64,000 nucleotides of DNA from Flavobacteriaceae bacterium (lineage in GTDB: Bacteria; Bacteroidota; Bacteroidia; Flavobacteriales; Flavobacteriaceae). How positions within the stretch are numbered: the stretch's first letter is position 1; each line of letters begins with the position of its first letter. The translations under genes were made by a program, and so were the position numbers. Below are positions 1-11,792 of this stretch, piece after piece. Location of the stretch: the NCBI GenBank assembly GCA_012959395.1, contig DUDG01000014.1, positions 62,001-126,000 of the forward strand, written 5' to 3'. The notes below the pieces were generated by a model. It was not told the DNA's origin, searched no databases, and saw nothing but the letters and a program-made list of their open reading frames with translations.

Positions 1-2717
<2,717 letters not shown>

Positions 2718-2755
2718 AAAAAATAATTAAGTCAAAGTGTCATATCCTTATAAAA

Positions 2756-2763
2756 CAAACCTA
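2756..2763 (-). promoter_or_regulatory. Candidate -7 promoter element for lon
   Basis: On the minus strand this reads TAGGTTTG and matches the Bacteroidota -7 consensus TAnnTTTG. It lies 39 bases before the lon ATG. No clear TTG -33 element is seen at the expected spacing, so support is from the -7 match and position only. Confidence 0.4.
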
Positions 2764-2841
2764 GATAAATATGTAATTACAGGGTTAAACTACCTTTTTA
2801 GATTATACAATTCAAATAATTCAACATTCATGCCATAAAAA

Positions 2842-4152
2842 TTAATAATTTTTAATTTTTATTCTCTTTAACAAAATTGCTCCGAGAAGAAAAATAAATA
2901 TGAAAACTAAAATTGAATTTCTCATACTGCCAGTAATCTGATCAACAAATGCAAACAATGTCATTCCAAAAACTATACTAACTTTTTGAGAGACATCATA
3001 AAAACTAAAATAAGAAGTGGTATTATCAGTTTCAGGAATCATTTTAGAATAAGTTGATCTAGAAAGTGCCTGAATGCCTCCCATTACCATACCTACCATT
3101 GCAGCAGCAATATAAAATTCCATAGGAGTAGTAATAAAGTAGGCTCCCATACATAGAAATGCCCAAATAAAATTTAAAATAATAAGAGTATAGATATTAC
3201 CAATTTTTTCAGAAATTTTTGCAGTTAACATTGCTCCAAAAACAGCGATCAATTGAATTAAAAGAATACTAACAATTAAACCAATAGTTTTTTCGTCTTT
3301 AGGCCAGTTAATTTCTTGTTCACCAAAATAGGTGGCAATAAGTAAAACCGTTTGAAGAGCTGAACTATAAATAAAGAATGCAATCAAAAATCTTTTTATA
3401 ACTATAATTCTTTTTAATTCATTCCAAACTTCTTGGAGCTCTTTGAAACCATTAAAAAACACATGATTAATAATTTTTCTTTTCTCTGTTAGATTTGGCA
3501 AATAATAAAAAGTATACTGACTACAAATCATCCACCATAATCCAACTGAAATAAAAGAATATTTCATGGCCATAAGTTCAGGTTTATCACCTACTATTCC
3601 AAAAGATTCAGGTGACATAACCATAGCTAAATTGAATAGTAATAAAATAACACTACCAATATAGCCCATTGCATAACCCTTAGCACTTAATTTATCTTGT
3701 TGTTCTTTAAAAGCAATATCTGGAAGATAAGAATTATAAAAAACCAAGCTTGCCCAGAAAGAAAGTAGAGCAAAAAAATAAAAAAACAAACCCAAATAAA
3801 TATTTTCTAAATCAAAAAAATAAAGCCCCATACAAGATATTGAGCCCATATAACAAAAAAACTTAAGAAAACTTTTTTTATTTCCCATATAATCTGCAAT
3901 TCCAGAAAGTATTGGGGTTATAAAAGAAAGTATTATAAAAACAAATGCTGTTAAAAAGCTAATTAAAGCTGTATTTTTAAAATCAAAACCAAAAACATTA
4001 ATATACAAATCATCGATAAACATAGCTCCATAATAAATTGGAAACACAGAAGAGGATATTACTAAAGGATAAACAGAATTAGCCCAATCATAAAATGCCC
4101 AAGCATTTAATACTTTACTATCTCCCTTCTTGTAGTTAAGTTTTGACATCAT
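2842..4152 (-). CDS. MFS transporter, UMF1 (Atg22-like) family
   Basis: Integral inner-membrane protein of 436 aa with about 12 hydrophobic segments. The N-terminal NAWAFYDWANSVYPLV is the hallmark of the UMF1 family, bacterial relatives of the yeast vacuolar effluxer Atg22. A glycine and charge-rich loop after the second helix (SGIADYMGNKKSF) fits the MFS fold. The substrate is not predictable; amino-acid efflux is known only for the eukaryotic relatives. Two adjacent ATGs (4152 and 4149) are possible starts. It stands alone, separated from lon by about 125 bases. Confidence 0.85.
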   Translation of the reverse strand: MMSKLNYKKGDSKVLNAWAFYDWANSVYPLVISSSVFPIYYGAMFIDDLYINVFGFDFKNTALISFLTAFVFIILSFITPILSGIADYMGNKKSFLKFFCYMGSISCMGLYFFDLENIYLGLFFYFFALLSFWASLVFYNSYLPDIAFKEQQDKLSAKGYAMGYIGSVILLLFNLAMVMSPESFGIVGDKPELMAMKYSFISVGLWWMICSQYTFYYLPNLTEKRKIINHVFFNGFKELQEVWNELKRIIVIKRFLIAFFIYSSALQTVLLIATYFGEQEINWPKDEKTIGLIVSILLIQLIAVFGAMLTAKISEKIGNIYTLIILNFIWAFLCMGAYFITTPMEFYIAAAMVGMVMGGIQALSRSTYSKMIPETDNTTSYFSFYDVSQKVSIVFGMTLFAFVDQITGSMRNSILVFIFIFLLGAILLKRIKIKNY

Positions 4153-4248
4153 TAATACTTGTTTTATTATTTATGCAATATACTTAATTCATTTTGGCTT
4201 CTTATTTTAAAATTATTAAGTAATTTCGTAAAAATTTTAAAATCATAA

Positions 4249-4662
4249 ATGAAAGAATTTTATTTAATTATTAGTTTTACTTTCTTATTAATAAGTTGTA
4301 ATGAATTTAACACTTTAAACAAAAAAAATATATCTAAAACAAAATCAAATATTAATTTAGATAAAACAATTAACTTAAATAAAGGAATATATTATTGCAA
4401 AAAGTGTAATTCAAAATTATATAGTTCTACTAATAAACTTGATTCAAACGACAATAATGAAAGCTTCTACAAATCAATTGAAGATAATGTTGAATATGAT
4501 GTTGATTATAGGGCTAGTAATAATAAAACTGAATTAAAATGTAAAAACTGTGGAATCCACATAGGGAATGTTTGGAACGACGGACCTAAAGAATCAACAG
4601 GCAACAGGCATTGCGTGACCAAAAATGCATTACTTTTTAAATCTATAAATAACAGTAAATGA
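4249..4662 (+). CDS. MsrB-like lipoprotein with degenerate active site
   Basis: A 137-aa relative of peptide-methionine (R)-S-oxide reductase. A short signal ends in a lipobox (LLISC, Cys17), so it is probably a lipoprotein facing the periplasm. Both zinc CXXC pairs remain (Cys50/53 and Cys98/101), as does the catalytic-type cysteine (GNRHCVT, Cys122). The CGWPSF segment, the second His of GHLGH and the Asn of RYCIN are replaced (NNESF, GIHIGN, RHCVT). Methionine sulfoxide reduction is therefore doubtful. It overlaps the next, intact MsrB by ATGA. It may be a binding or partner subunit; that is inference. Confidence 0.8.
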   Translation: MKEFYLIISFTFLLISCNEFNTLNKKNISKTKSNINLDKTINLNKGIYYCKKCNSKLYSSTNKLDSNDNNESFYKSIEDNVEYDVDYRASNNKTELKCKNCGIHIGNVWNDGPKESTGNRHCVTKNALLFKSINNSK

Positions 4663-5117
4663 AAAAAATTTTCTTAATTCTAATAATAAATATTATCATG
4701 ACAAATTTCAGCTACTCTCAAGAACAAAATGAAATTAAAAAAACTGATTCTGAATGGAAAAATGATCTTGATAATCTAAGCTATCGAGTTTTAAGAAATT
4801 CTTATACCGAAAGACCTTTTACAGGAGAATATAACATGCATTTTGAAAATGGAGCCTATAATTGTAAAGGCTGTAATCAACTTCTATTTTCAAGTACTAA
4901 TAAATATGAAAGTAATTGTGGATGGCCTAGCTTTGATCAAGCAATTCCAAACTCTATAGTTTACATTAAAGATCTTTCCCAGAATATGAATAGAATTGAA
5001 GTGAAATGTTCAAAATGTGATGGTCACTTAGGACATGTTTTTAATGATGGACCTAAAGAAACAACGGGAAAAAGATATTGTATAAACTCAGCCGCATTAA
5101 CATTTGATAAAAAATAA
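4659..5117 (+). CDS. msrB: Secreted peptide-methionine (R)-S-oxide reductase
   Basis: Reduces methionine-R-sulfoxide in proteins. The 152-aa protein has an N-terminal signal peptide (cleavage likely after ...NFSYS), so it should act outside the cytoplasm. All MsrB landmarks are present: zinc pairs Cys69/72 and Cys117/120, CGWPSF (Trp89), GHLGHVFNDGP (His126), and RYCIN (catalytic Cys141, Asn143). It is translationally coupled to the preceding MsrB-like lipoprotein (ATGA) and lies 3 bases before lpdA. The periplasmic electron donor is not evident in the window. Confidence 0.93.
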   Translation: MKKIFLILIINIIMTNFSYSQEQNEIKKTDSEWKNDLDNLSYRVLRNSYTERPFTGEYNMHFENGAYNCKGCNQLLFSSTNKYESNCGWPSFDQAIPNSIVYIKDLSQNMNRIEVKCSKCDGHLGHVFNDGPKETTGKRYCINSAALTFDKK

Positions 5118-5120
5118 AAT

Positions 5121-6518
5121 ATGGAAAAATTCGATTTAATAATTTTAGGTAGCGGACCAGGTGGTTACGTAACTGCAATTAGAGGATCTCAACTTGGATT
5201 AAAAACCGCTATTGTTGAAAAAGAAAGTTTAGGTGGAGTTTGTTTAAACTGGGGATGCATTCCTACAAAAGCATTATTAAAATCTGCTCAGGTTTTTGAA
5301 TACATAAAACATGCAGCTGATTATGGGATTAATATAACTGATGCTGATAAAGATTTTAATAAGGTTATTAAAAGAAGCCGAAAAATCGCTGAAACCATGA
5401 GTAAAGGAGTAAACTTTCTTATGAAAAAGAATAAGATTACTGTGTTTAATGGTTTTGGAAAGCTAAATTCTAACAATACAATTAAAATTATGAATGAAAA
5501 TAATGAAGAAAATATTATTTCATCTGATAAAATAATAATAGCTACAGGAGCTAGATCTAGAGAACTACCATCATTAAAACAAGATGGCAAGCATATCATT
5601 GGTTACAGACAAGCTATGAATCTTGAAAAACAACCTAAAGATATTGTTATTGTTGGGTCAGGAGCAATAGGAATAGAATTTGCATATTTTTATAATTCAA
5701 TGGGCTCTAATGTTACAATAGTTGAATACTTAGATAGAATAGTTCCGGTTGAAGACCATGAAATCTCAAAAGAATTAGAAAAAAGTTTAAAAAAGAAAGG
5801 AATTAACATCATAACATCTTCTGAAGTTGAAAAAGCAAATGTAAATGAACATGGAGTAGTTGAGATTCATGTAAAATCAATTAAAGGAGATAAAAGCACT
5901 ATCAATACAGAGATTGTACTAAGTGCTGTAGGTATTAAAAGTAATATAGAAAAAATAGGATTAGAAGAACTTGGGATTATTACTGAAAATGATAAAATTT
6001 TAGTTAACGAATTCTACGAAACTAATCTTAAAGGATATTATGCAATTGGGGATGTAGTAAAAGGACAAGCTTTAGCTCATGTAGCATCAGCTGAAGGAAT
6101 ATTATGTGTAGAAAAAATTGCAGGAATTGATGTAAGTCCTTTAGATTATAACAATATTCCTGGATGCACTTACTCTTCACCTGAAATAGCATCAGTTGGA
6201 CTTACAGAAGATCAAGCTAAAGAAAAAGGTTATGAAATAAAAGTTGGAAAATTTCCATTTAGTGCATCTGGAAAAGCTCAATCATCTGGAAAAAGTGAAG
6301 GATTTGTTAAAGTAATTTTTGATTCAAAGTATGGTGAATGGTTAGGTTGCCATATGATTGGAGATGGAGTTACTGATATGATAGCAGAAGCAGTATTAGG
6401 AAGAAAATTAGAAACTACTGGACATGAAGTACTAAAAGCTGTCCACCCTCATCCAACAATGAGTGAAGCTGTAATGGAAGCAGTTGCTGCTGCATATGGT
6501 GAAGTAATTCATTTATGA
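5121..6518 (+). CDS. lpdA: Dihydrolipoyl dehydrogenase (E3)
   Basis: FAD flavoenzyme that reoxidises dihydrolipoamide in the 2-oxoacid dehydrogenase complexes and the glycine cleavage system. At 465 aa it is the usual length. The FAD motif GSGPGGY is at 10-16, the redox disulfide CLNWGC at Cys41/Cys46, the NAD-binding GSGAIGIEF near 178, and the C-terminal HPHPTMSEA supplies the His-Glu pair at the dimer interface. No other complex subunits are nearby. It follows msrB by 3 bases, so it may be cotranscribed with the two Msr genes. Its stop abuts the stop of convergent aroQ. Confidence 0.96.
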   Translation: MEKFDLIILGSGPGGYVTAIRGSQLGLKTAIVEKESLGGVCLNWGCIPTKALLKSAQVFEYIKHAADYGINITDADKDFNKVIKRSRKIAETMSKGVNFLMKKNKITVFNGFGKLNSNNTIKIMNENNEENIISSDKIIIATGARSRELPSLKQDGKHIIGYRQAMNLEKQPKDIVIVGSGAIGIEFAYFYNSMGSNVTIVEYLDRIVPVEDHEISKELEKSLKKKGINIITSSEVEKANVNEHGVVEIHVKSIKGDKSTINTEIVLSAVGIKSNIEKIGLEELGIITENDKILVNEFYETNLKGYYAIGDVVKGQALAHVASAEGILCVEKIAGIDVSPLDYNNIPGCTYSSPEIASVGLTEDQAKEKGYEIKVGKFPFSASGKAQSSGKSEGFVKVIFDSKYGEWLGCHMIGDGVTDMIAEAVLGRKLETTGHEVLKAVHPHPTMSEAVMEAVAAAYGEVIHL

Positions 6519-6935
6519 TTAATCCAAAAAACTTTCTATAGCTAAATCATAACTTTTTAGGCCAAACCCTAAAATAACACCCCTTACATGAGCACTTAAA
6601 AAAGATTTATGTCTAAATTCTTCTCTTGTATATGTATTGGAAATATGCACCTCTATTACTGGACTATTTACTGATTTAATTGCATCGCCAATACCAACTG
6701 AAGTATGAGTATAAGCAGCAGCATTAATGATAATCCCATCAAATTCAAAACCAACTTCTTGAATTTTTTCAATTAACTCTCCTTCAATATTAGATTGAAA
6801 ATAATGAAGATCTAATTTTGTGTATTTTATTTTTAAATCATTAAAATATTCATCAAAATTTTGATCGCCATAAATACTTTTTTCTCTTATCCCTAATAAA
6901 TTTAGATTGGGACCATTTATAATTTGTAATTTCAT
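6519..6935 (-). CDS. aroQ: Type II 3-dehydroquinate dehydratase
   Basis: Third step of the shikimate pathway, dehydrating 3-dehydroquinate. I prefer the ATG at 6935, giving 138 aa, over the ORF-track start. Family members begin exactly MKLQIINGPNLNLLG, and the 20-residue extension is low-complexity AT-rich sequence. NGPNLNLLG, the active Tyr loop (SIYGD), the catalytic His in EVHISN, and the basic FRHKSFLS segment are visible. The stop codon directly follows the lpdA stop with no gap. aroK lies about 41 kb away in this window, so the pathway genes are dispersed. Confidence 0.95.
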   Translation of the reverse strand: MKLQIINGPNLNLLGIREKSIYGDQNFDEYFNDLKIKYTKLDLHYFQSNIEGELIEKIQEVGFEFDGIIINAAAYTHTSVGIGDAIKSVNSPVIEVHISNTYTREEFRHKSFLSAHVRGVILGFGLKSYDLAIESFLD

Positions 6936-6993
6936 TAAAATATTTTTTATAAAAATATAAAAATAACATTTAATTAATGCTATATAATTAACC

Positions 6994-7896
6994 ATGAAAT
7001 GGGATAAACTTTTAAATGATTTTAAAAATTATTTAAAAATTGAAAGAAATCTTTCAATTAACACAATTGAAAGTTACCTATTTGACGTAAAAAAATTAGT
7101 TAATTTTTTAAAATCAAGTAAAATAAAAATCAAACCTGAAGAACTTACTGAAACTATAGCAAAAGAATTTATTTATGATCTATCAAAGAAAGTAAAGTCT
7201 CCTACCCAAGCTAGAATTATTTCAGGTCTAAGACGTTTTTATGACTATTTAATTTTAGAAGATATAATTGCGACAAATCCTATTCAAAATATTGAGACCC
7301 CAAAAATTGGAATTAACCTTCCTGTCACATTAACTATTCAAGAGATTGATAATATTATTTCAAGCATTAAATTAACATCAAAAACAGGAGTTAGAAATAT
7401 TGCTATTGTAGAACTGCTTTATAGCTGTGGATTAAGAGTTTCAGAGTTAATAAATTTAAAAATATCAGATTTATTTTTTAAGGAATCATTAATTAAAGTT
7501 ACTGGAAAAGGAAATAAAGAAAGATTCGTTCCAATAAGCACCCAAGCTCAATTATATATTAATAATTATATTAAAGATATAAGATGTTTTAAAAAAATAA
7601 AGAAAAACTTTGAGGATACTTTATTCCTTAATGAAAGAGGAAGCAGTCTTTCAAGAGTTATGATATTTATAATTCTTAAAGAACTAAGCATTAGTTCTAA
7701 TATCAAAAAAAAAATAGGTCCTCACACATTTAGACACTCTTTCGCTACCCATTTAATAGAAAATGGAGCAGACTTAATCACAATACAAAACATGCTTGGT
7801 CATGAAAATATAACTACTACAGAAAGGTATTTACATGTAACTAAAAAACACTTAATAGATTCGATGATGAAATTCCATCCAAGAACAAAAATGTAA
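6994..7896 (+). CDS. xerD: Tyrosine recombinase XerD/XerC family
   Basis: Site-specific recombinase for resolving chromosome dimers at dif. The 300-aa protein has an N-terminal SAM-like core-binding domain (1-100) and a C-terminal catalytic domain with the full set Arg148, Lys172, His244, Arg247, His270 and nucleophile Tyr279 (CGLRVSEL, GKGNKERF, HTFRHSF, LGHENITTTERY). Size and core-gene context argue for the housekeeping enzyme rather than a mobile-element integrase. Bacteroidota chromosomes often carry one XerC/D pair; which partner this is cannot be settled here. Confidence 0.9.
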   Translation: MKWDKLLNDFKNYLKIERNLSINTIESYLFDVKKLVNFLKSSKIKIKPEELTETIAKEFIYDLSKKVKSPTQARIISGLRRFYDYLILEDIIATNPIQNIETPKIGINLPVTLTIQEIDNIISSIKLTSKTGVRNIAIVELLYSCGLRVSELINLKISDLFFKESLIKVTGKGNKERFVPISTQAQLYINNYIKDIRCFKKIKKNFEDTLFLNERGSSLSRVMIFIILKELSISSNIKKKIGPHTFRHSFATHLIENGADLITIQNMLGHENITTTERYLHVTKKHLIDSMMKFHPRTKM

Positions 7897-7899
7897 ACC

Positions 7900-8604
7900 T
7901 TAAGAATTTACAATCATTCTAAAACCTTCTCCATGAATATTTTCAATCTCTACTTTTTCGTCCTTGCTTAGATATTTTCTAATTTTTGCTATATAAACAT
8001 CCATACTTCTAGATGTGAAATAATTGTCATCATTCCAAATTTTAACCAATGCAAGTTCTCTTGACATTAAATCATTTAAATGAATTAAAAGCATTTTAAG
8101 TAATTCATTTTCTTTTGGAGAAAGCTTTATAATTTGTTCGGATTCAAACTGTAAAGTTCTTAATTTTGAATTAAATTTAAATTTTGAAAAATCAAATTCA
8201 TATTGTGAATCATCTTTGCGTTTTGATAATTGCTTTCTTTTAAAAGTTGATTTAATTTTTAAAAGTAATATATCCGAATCAAAAGGTTTAGTTAAATAAT
8301 CATCAGCACCTATTTTATACCCTTTCAAAACATCTTCCTTTAATGTTTTTGCAGTAAGAAAAAACAGAGGGACATCCTTGTTAATTTCTCTAATTTCTTT
8401 AGCTAAAGTAAATCCATCTTTATATGGCAACATCACATCAAGGATACACAATCCAAAATCATTTTTTTTAAATTTTTCTAAACCTTCAATTCCATTTTTA
8501 GCTAAAGTCACATTATAAGAATGTAGTTTTAAAAAATCATTTAAAATTGCACCGAAATTAATATCATCTTCTACTAATAATATGTTTTTATCACTATTTT
8601 TCAT
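7900..8604 (-). CDS. OmpR-family response regulator (RprY-like)
   Basis: DNA-binding response regulator of 234 aa. The receiver domain has the acidic pair in VEDD, phospho-acceptor Asp56 (LCILDVMLP), Thr84 and Lys106 (YLTKPF). The C-terminal half is a winged-helix trans_reg_C domain (FNSKLRTLQF through ENIHGEGFRM). It lies 33 bases downstream of its partner kinase on the same strand. Size and arrangement resemble the RprXY system of Bacteroides, but no target gene can be read from this window. The 3' end meets convergent xerD with only 3 bases between. Confidence 0.9.
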   Translation of the reverse strand: MKNSDKNILLVEDDINFGAILNDFLKLHSYNVTLAKNGIEGLEKFKKNDFGLCILDVMLPYKDGFTLAKEIREINKDVPLFFLTAKTLKEDVLKGYKIGADDYLTKPFDSDILLLKIKSTFKRKQLSKRKDDSQYEFDFSKFKFNSKLRTLQFESEQIIKLSPKENELLKMLLIHLNDLMSRELALVKIWNDDNYFTSRSMDVYIAKIRKYLSKDEKVEIENIHGEGFRMIVNS

Positions 8605-8637
8605 GTATTATTAATAATTAATAATTTTATAATAATT

Positions 8638-10236
8638 TTACAATTTAGATTTATTTTTTATACTTAAAGGTAGTGTAATTATAAAAGCACTGCCCCTACC
8701 TATTTCACTATCTACATAAATTGTGCCATTATGTAAATCTATAATTTTCTTGACATAGGACAATCCTAAACCATGTCCTTTTACATCATGTATATCCCCT
8801 TTAGTTTCTCTATAAAACTTATCAAATATTTTATTTTTTACATCAGAAGTCATACCTATACCATTATCAATAACTTTTATTAGTATAGAGTTGTTCTTGT
8901 CTTCAGAAATAATTCTAATTTCAGGTTCTTCTCCAGAATATTTAATAGCATTTTCTAAAATATTTACAAAAACATTTACAAAATCGTCCTCTGAAATTTC
9001 GATTTTACTATTCATAGATAAAAAATCCAATTTAACTTGTACATTCCTATCTTTAAGTAATAAATCTAAATGCAATAAAGATTCATTAATTACAGCGTGT
9101 AAGTCACAAACTGATTTTTTTATAATATTTTCTTTTCTGTCAAGTTGAGATATTCTTAAAATATTTTCAACTTGAAAATTCATTCTTTCATTTTCATCTC
9201 TTATCATTTTTAAATACTGATCTCTTTTTAATAAATTATTTTTAACTTGTTTATTCTTAATGGCATCTAAAGCAAGTTTTATTGTTGCTATAGGTGTTTT
9301 AAATTCATGGGTCATGTTATTTATAAAATCCGATTTCATTTCAGAAACTTTTTTCTGTCTTAAAACTTGATAAATAGTTGATGTAAAAGTTATAATTATT
9401 GTGATAGTAAATAACAATGAAAGCAATATTAAAGTGGTTAATGAAGATCTTAAAAAAAAAATTCTTTCTGGAAAAGCTATAACTAATGCAAAATCACTAT
9501 CACCTTTTTCATTAACAAATAGTGGTGATTTATATTTTTTTAAACCTTCTAAGTTGGTATAATTATCTGAGCCTACTTTAGTTGCTAAATCTCCATTAAA
9601 AACTCTATACTGAAAAGGAATATCTATATCTCGATCCCTTAATTCTCTTTGTAACAAAAGCTCAAGCTCAACATTCGTAAGTCTTCTATGTATTGGTTTT
9701 AATGCTGCCAACTCCATAAATACAGAGGCATATTTGGCTTTATCCATCAAAGATAATCTTTCAACACGCTGAAGTCTTTCAATACTACTCATATTTTTCA
9801 TTTCTCTATCAAAAGCTTCATCAATAATTGTTGTAGTTTTTATACCCTTATATTCAAGAATTGAAGATGAATCTTCAGATTTTGGCTCAAATAGTTTTGC
9901 AGAAATATTATAATCTTCTTCTAAAATACCATGAGAATATATATAGGTTTGATTAGTGTTTACATTTCTATCAACATACTTAAAAACAGCTGTTAATTGA
10001 GCTTCTTTAGGCGATCCTATACTATCAATTAATTTTTGATAAACTGCTAAATAATCTCTGAGTTCTCTGCTTTGAATTTGTTCAGATACTGACTTTAAAG
10101 CTTGATTAATATTTAAAGAAAATTGTTCTTCCTTATTATCTAAAGTTGTTTTAATCCAAAAAGATTGCACTAAAATTATTCCGATCAAAGCTATACTCAT
10201 TATGATAATTAGAGGGAAAAATATTTTTTTATTCAT
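8638..10236 (-). CDS. Membrane sensor histidine kinase (RprX-like)
   Basis: Partner kinase of the downstream regulator, 532 aa. An N-terminal membrane helix (about 7-25) and a second (about 266-289) bracket a periplasmic sensor region of about 240 residues that I do not recognise. The cytoplasmic part has HisKA with the phospho-acceptor in NNMTHEFKTP (His310), then the HATPase_c N box (NILENAIKYSG), G1 (DNGIGM) and G2 (GHGLGLSYVKKI). I see no HAMP domain between TM2 and HisKA. coaE lies 22 bases upstream on the same strand. Confidence 0.9.
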   Translation of the reverse strand: MNKKIFFPLIIIMSIALIGIILVQSFWIKTTLDNKEEQFSLNINQALKSVSEQIQSRELRDYLAVYQKLIDSIGSPKEAQLTAVFKYVDRNVNTNQTYIYSHGILEEDYNISAKLFEPKSEDSSSILEYKGIKTTTIIDEAFDREMKNMSSIERLQRVERLSLMDKAKYASVFMELAALKPIHRRLTNVELELLLQRELRDRDIDIPFQYRVFNGDLATKVGSDNYTNLEGLKKYKSPLFVNEKGDSDFALVIAFPERIFFLRSSLTTLILLSLLFTITIIITFTSTIYQVLRQKKVSEMKSDFINNMTHEFKTPIATIKLALDAIKNKQVKNNLLKRDQYLKMIRDENERMNFQVENILRISQLDRKENIIKKSVCDLHAVINESLLHLDLLLKDRNVQVKLDFLSMNSKIEISEDDFVNVFVNILENAIKYSGEEPEIRIISEDKNNSILIKVIDNGIGMTSDVKNKIFDKFYRETKGDIHDVKGHGLGLSYVKKIIDLHNGTIYVDSEIGRGSAFIITLPLSIKNKSKL

Positions 10237-10258
10237 TGTCTAAAATAGAATCTAATTA

Positions 10259-10846
10259 TTATTTAAAAAGTTTATCCAGAGTATCTATTAAATCTAAAAC
10301 ACTTTTATTAGTTTTTGAAATAAAATCATTATTAATAATATAATCCGCTAAAGGAATTTTTTTTTCATCTTTCCATTGATTATTAATCCTAATCAAAACA
10401 TTCTCTTTGTCAACTTTATCTCTTTTAACAACTCTTTTTATCCTTTCATTTAAATCTGAAGTTACTAAAATATTATAATCATTTTTCTTATATGATCCCG
10501 ATTCAAAAATTAATGCAGACTCAAAAACAACATATTTAAAAAAGAATTTCTTTTTCCATTCTAAAAAGTCTTTATACACAAAAGGATGAACAATGTTATT
10601 TATTTTTTTTAATGCAAGCTTATCATTAAAAACTACTCTAGAAATATATTTCTTATTTAAATTATTGTTTTTATAAGATTCTAAACCAAAATTTTCTATT
10701 ATACTACTTTTTAAGTCAGAAGAATTGTTCATAAGAAACTTTGCTCTAGAATCTGAATCATATACTGGTATACCATTTTTAATCAATATTTTTGAAACAG
10801 TCGTTTTTCCAGAACCAATTCCACCAGTAAGTCCTATATTTTTCAT
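10259..10846 (-). CDS. coaE: Dephospho-CoA kinase
   Basis: Last step of coenzyme A synthesis, phosphorylating dephospho-CoA at the 3'-OH. At 195 aa it is the family length. The P-loop GGIGSGKTT spans residues 8-16, YDSDSRAKFLM follows, and HPFVYKDFLEW lies mid-protein. Upstream of the histidine kinase gene on the same strand, possibly cotranscribed. The other CoA gene in this window, coaBC, lies about 4 kb away. Confidence 0.94.
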   Translation of the reverse strand: MKNIGLTGGIGSGKTTVSKILIKNGIPVYDSDSRAKFLMNNSSDLKSSIIENFGLESYKNNNLNKKYISRVVFNDKLALKKINNIVHPFVYKDFLEWKKKFFFKYVVFESALIFESGSYKKNDYNILVTSDLNERIKRVVKRDKVDKENVLIRINNQWKDEKKIPLADYIINNDFISKTNKSVLDLIDTLDKLFK

Positions 10847-10948
10847 TTACTAATTAAAAACTTATTCATTAAAAAGCAATTTAGTTAAAAATAAACTTGT
10901 GTAATGCAGTCATAAATTTTAAATTAAGTACAGGTAAATTATAAAACT

Positions 10949-11767
10949 CTAGTCAGAAGAAGAAACAATATCAATTATTTCCTGACTGACACCAACGTTA
11001 GAAAAGCCGCCATCATTATATAAATTTTGAAGGGTAACTCTTTTCGTTAAGTCTGAAAAAAGTGTAATAGTATAATTTGCACAATCTAAAGCAGTAGCAT
11101 TACCTAAGGGTGACATTTTTTCAGCATAAATAATAAATCCATCAAAACCAGTAACTCCTTTCCCCGCAGTAGTTGGTGTTGGAGATTGTGAAATTGTGTT
11201 AACTCTTACTTTACGATCCTTTCCAAAAAAATAACCAAAACTTCTAGCAATTGATTCTAAATAAGCTTTATTATCAGCCATATCGTTGTAATTAGGGAAA
11301 ACTCTTTGAGCAGCCATATAAGAAAGAGCAACAATACTAGACCATTCATTCATAGCATCAAGTTTATATAAACTTTGTAATAATTTATGAAAAGAAACTG
11401 CTGAAACATCCCATCCTTTACTTGTCCATTCATGATTCAAATCAGTATAGTGCTTTCCTTTTCTAACATTAACAGACATACCTATGGAATGTAAAACAAA
11501 ATCAATTTTACCATCAAAGATTTCCATACTTTGGTTTATTAAATTTTCTAAGTCTTCTATTTTAGTAGCATCAGCTGGAATAAGCTTAGAATTAGTTTTT
11601 TTTGCTAGTTCATCAACCTGCCCCATTCTAAGAGCAATAGGAGCATTAGTTAAAACAAATTGACCACCTTCTTCGTGAACTCTTTCTGCTGTTTTCCATG
11701 CAATTGAATTTTCGTCTAAAGCTCCAAAAATAATTCCTTTTTTTCCTTTTAACAGATTATATGACAT
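10949..11767 (-). CDS. fabI: Enoyl-ACP reductase, FabI type (NADH)
   Basis: Final reduction in each round of type II fatty-acid elongation; target class of triclosan. I take the ATG at 11767 (272 aa), because the family begins near MSYNLLKGKKGIIFGA. The track start would push the gene into the end of recN. The nucleotide-binding segment GALDENSIAW and the catalytic Tyr-x6-Lys in FPNYNDMADNKAYLES are visible. It follows recN on the same strand with a 25-base gap. Confidence 0.94.
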   Translation of the reverse strand: MSYNLLKGKKGIIFGALDENSIAWKTAERVHEEGGQFVLTNAPIALRMGQVDELAKKTNSKLIPADATKIEDLENLINQSMEIFDGKIDFVLHSIGMSVNVRKGKHYTDLNHEWTSKGWDVSAVSFHKLLQSLYKLDAMNEWSSIVALSYMAAQRVFPNYNDMADNKAYLESIARSFGYFFGKDRKVRVNTISQSPTPTTAGKGVTGFDGFIIYAEKMSPLGNATALDCANYTITLFSDLTKRVTLQNLYNDGGFSNVGVSQEIIDIVSSSD

Positions 11768-11792
11768 AATATAGTTTTTGATAAATATAATA

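Noticed and set aside
5321-5599. 92-aa ORF antisense to lpdA
   Set aside because: Lies wholly within a clear gene with all family motifs; composition is the reverse shadow of that frame.
6994-7896. Tyrosine recombinase as a mobile-element integrase
   Set aside because: 300 aa with XerC/D layout, core neighbours and no direct repeats, tRNA target or cargo genes nearby.
8891-9148. 85-aa ORF antisense to the histidine kinase
   Set aside because: Shadow of the HATPase region; serine/phenylalanine-rich, no domain.
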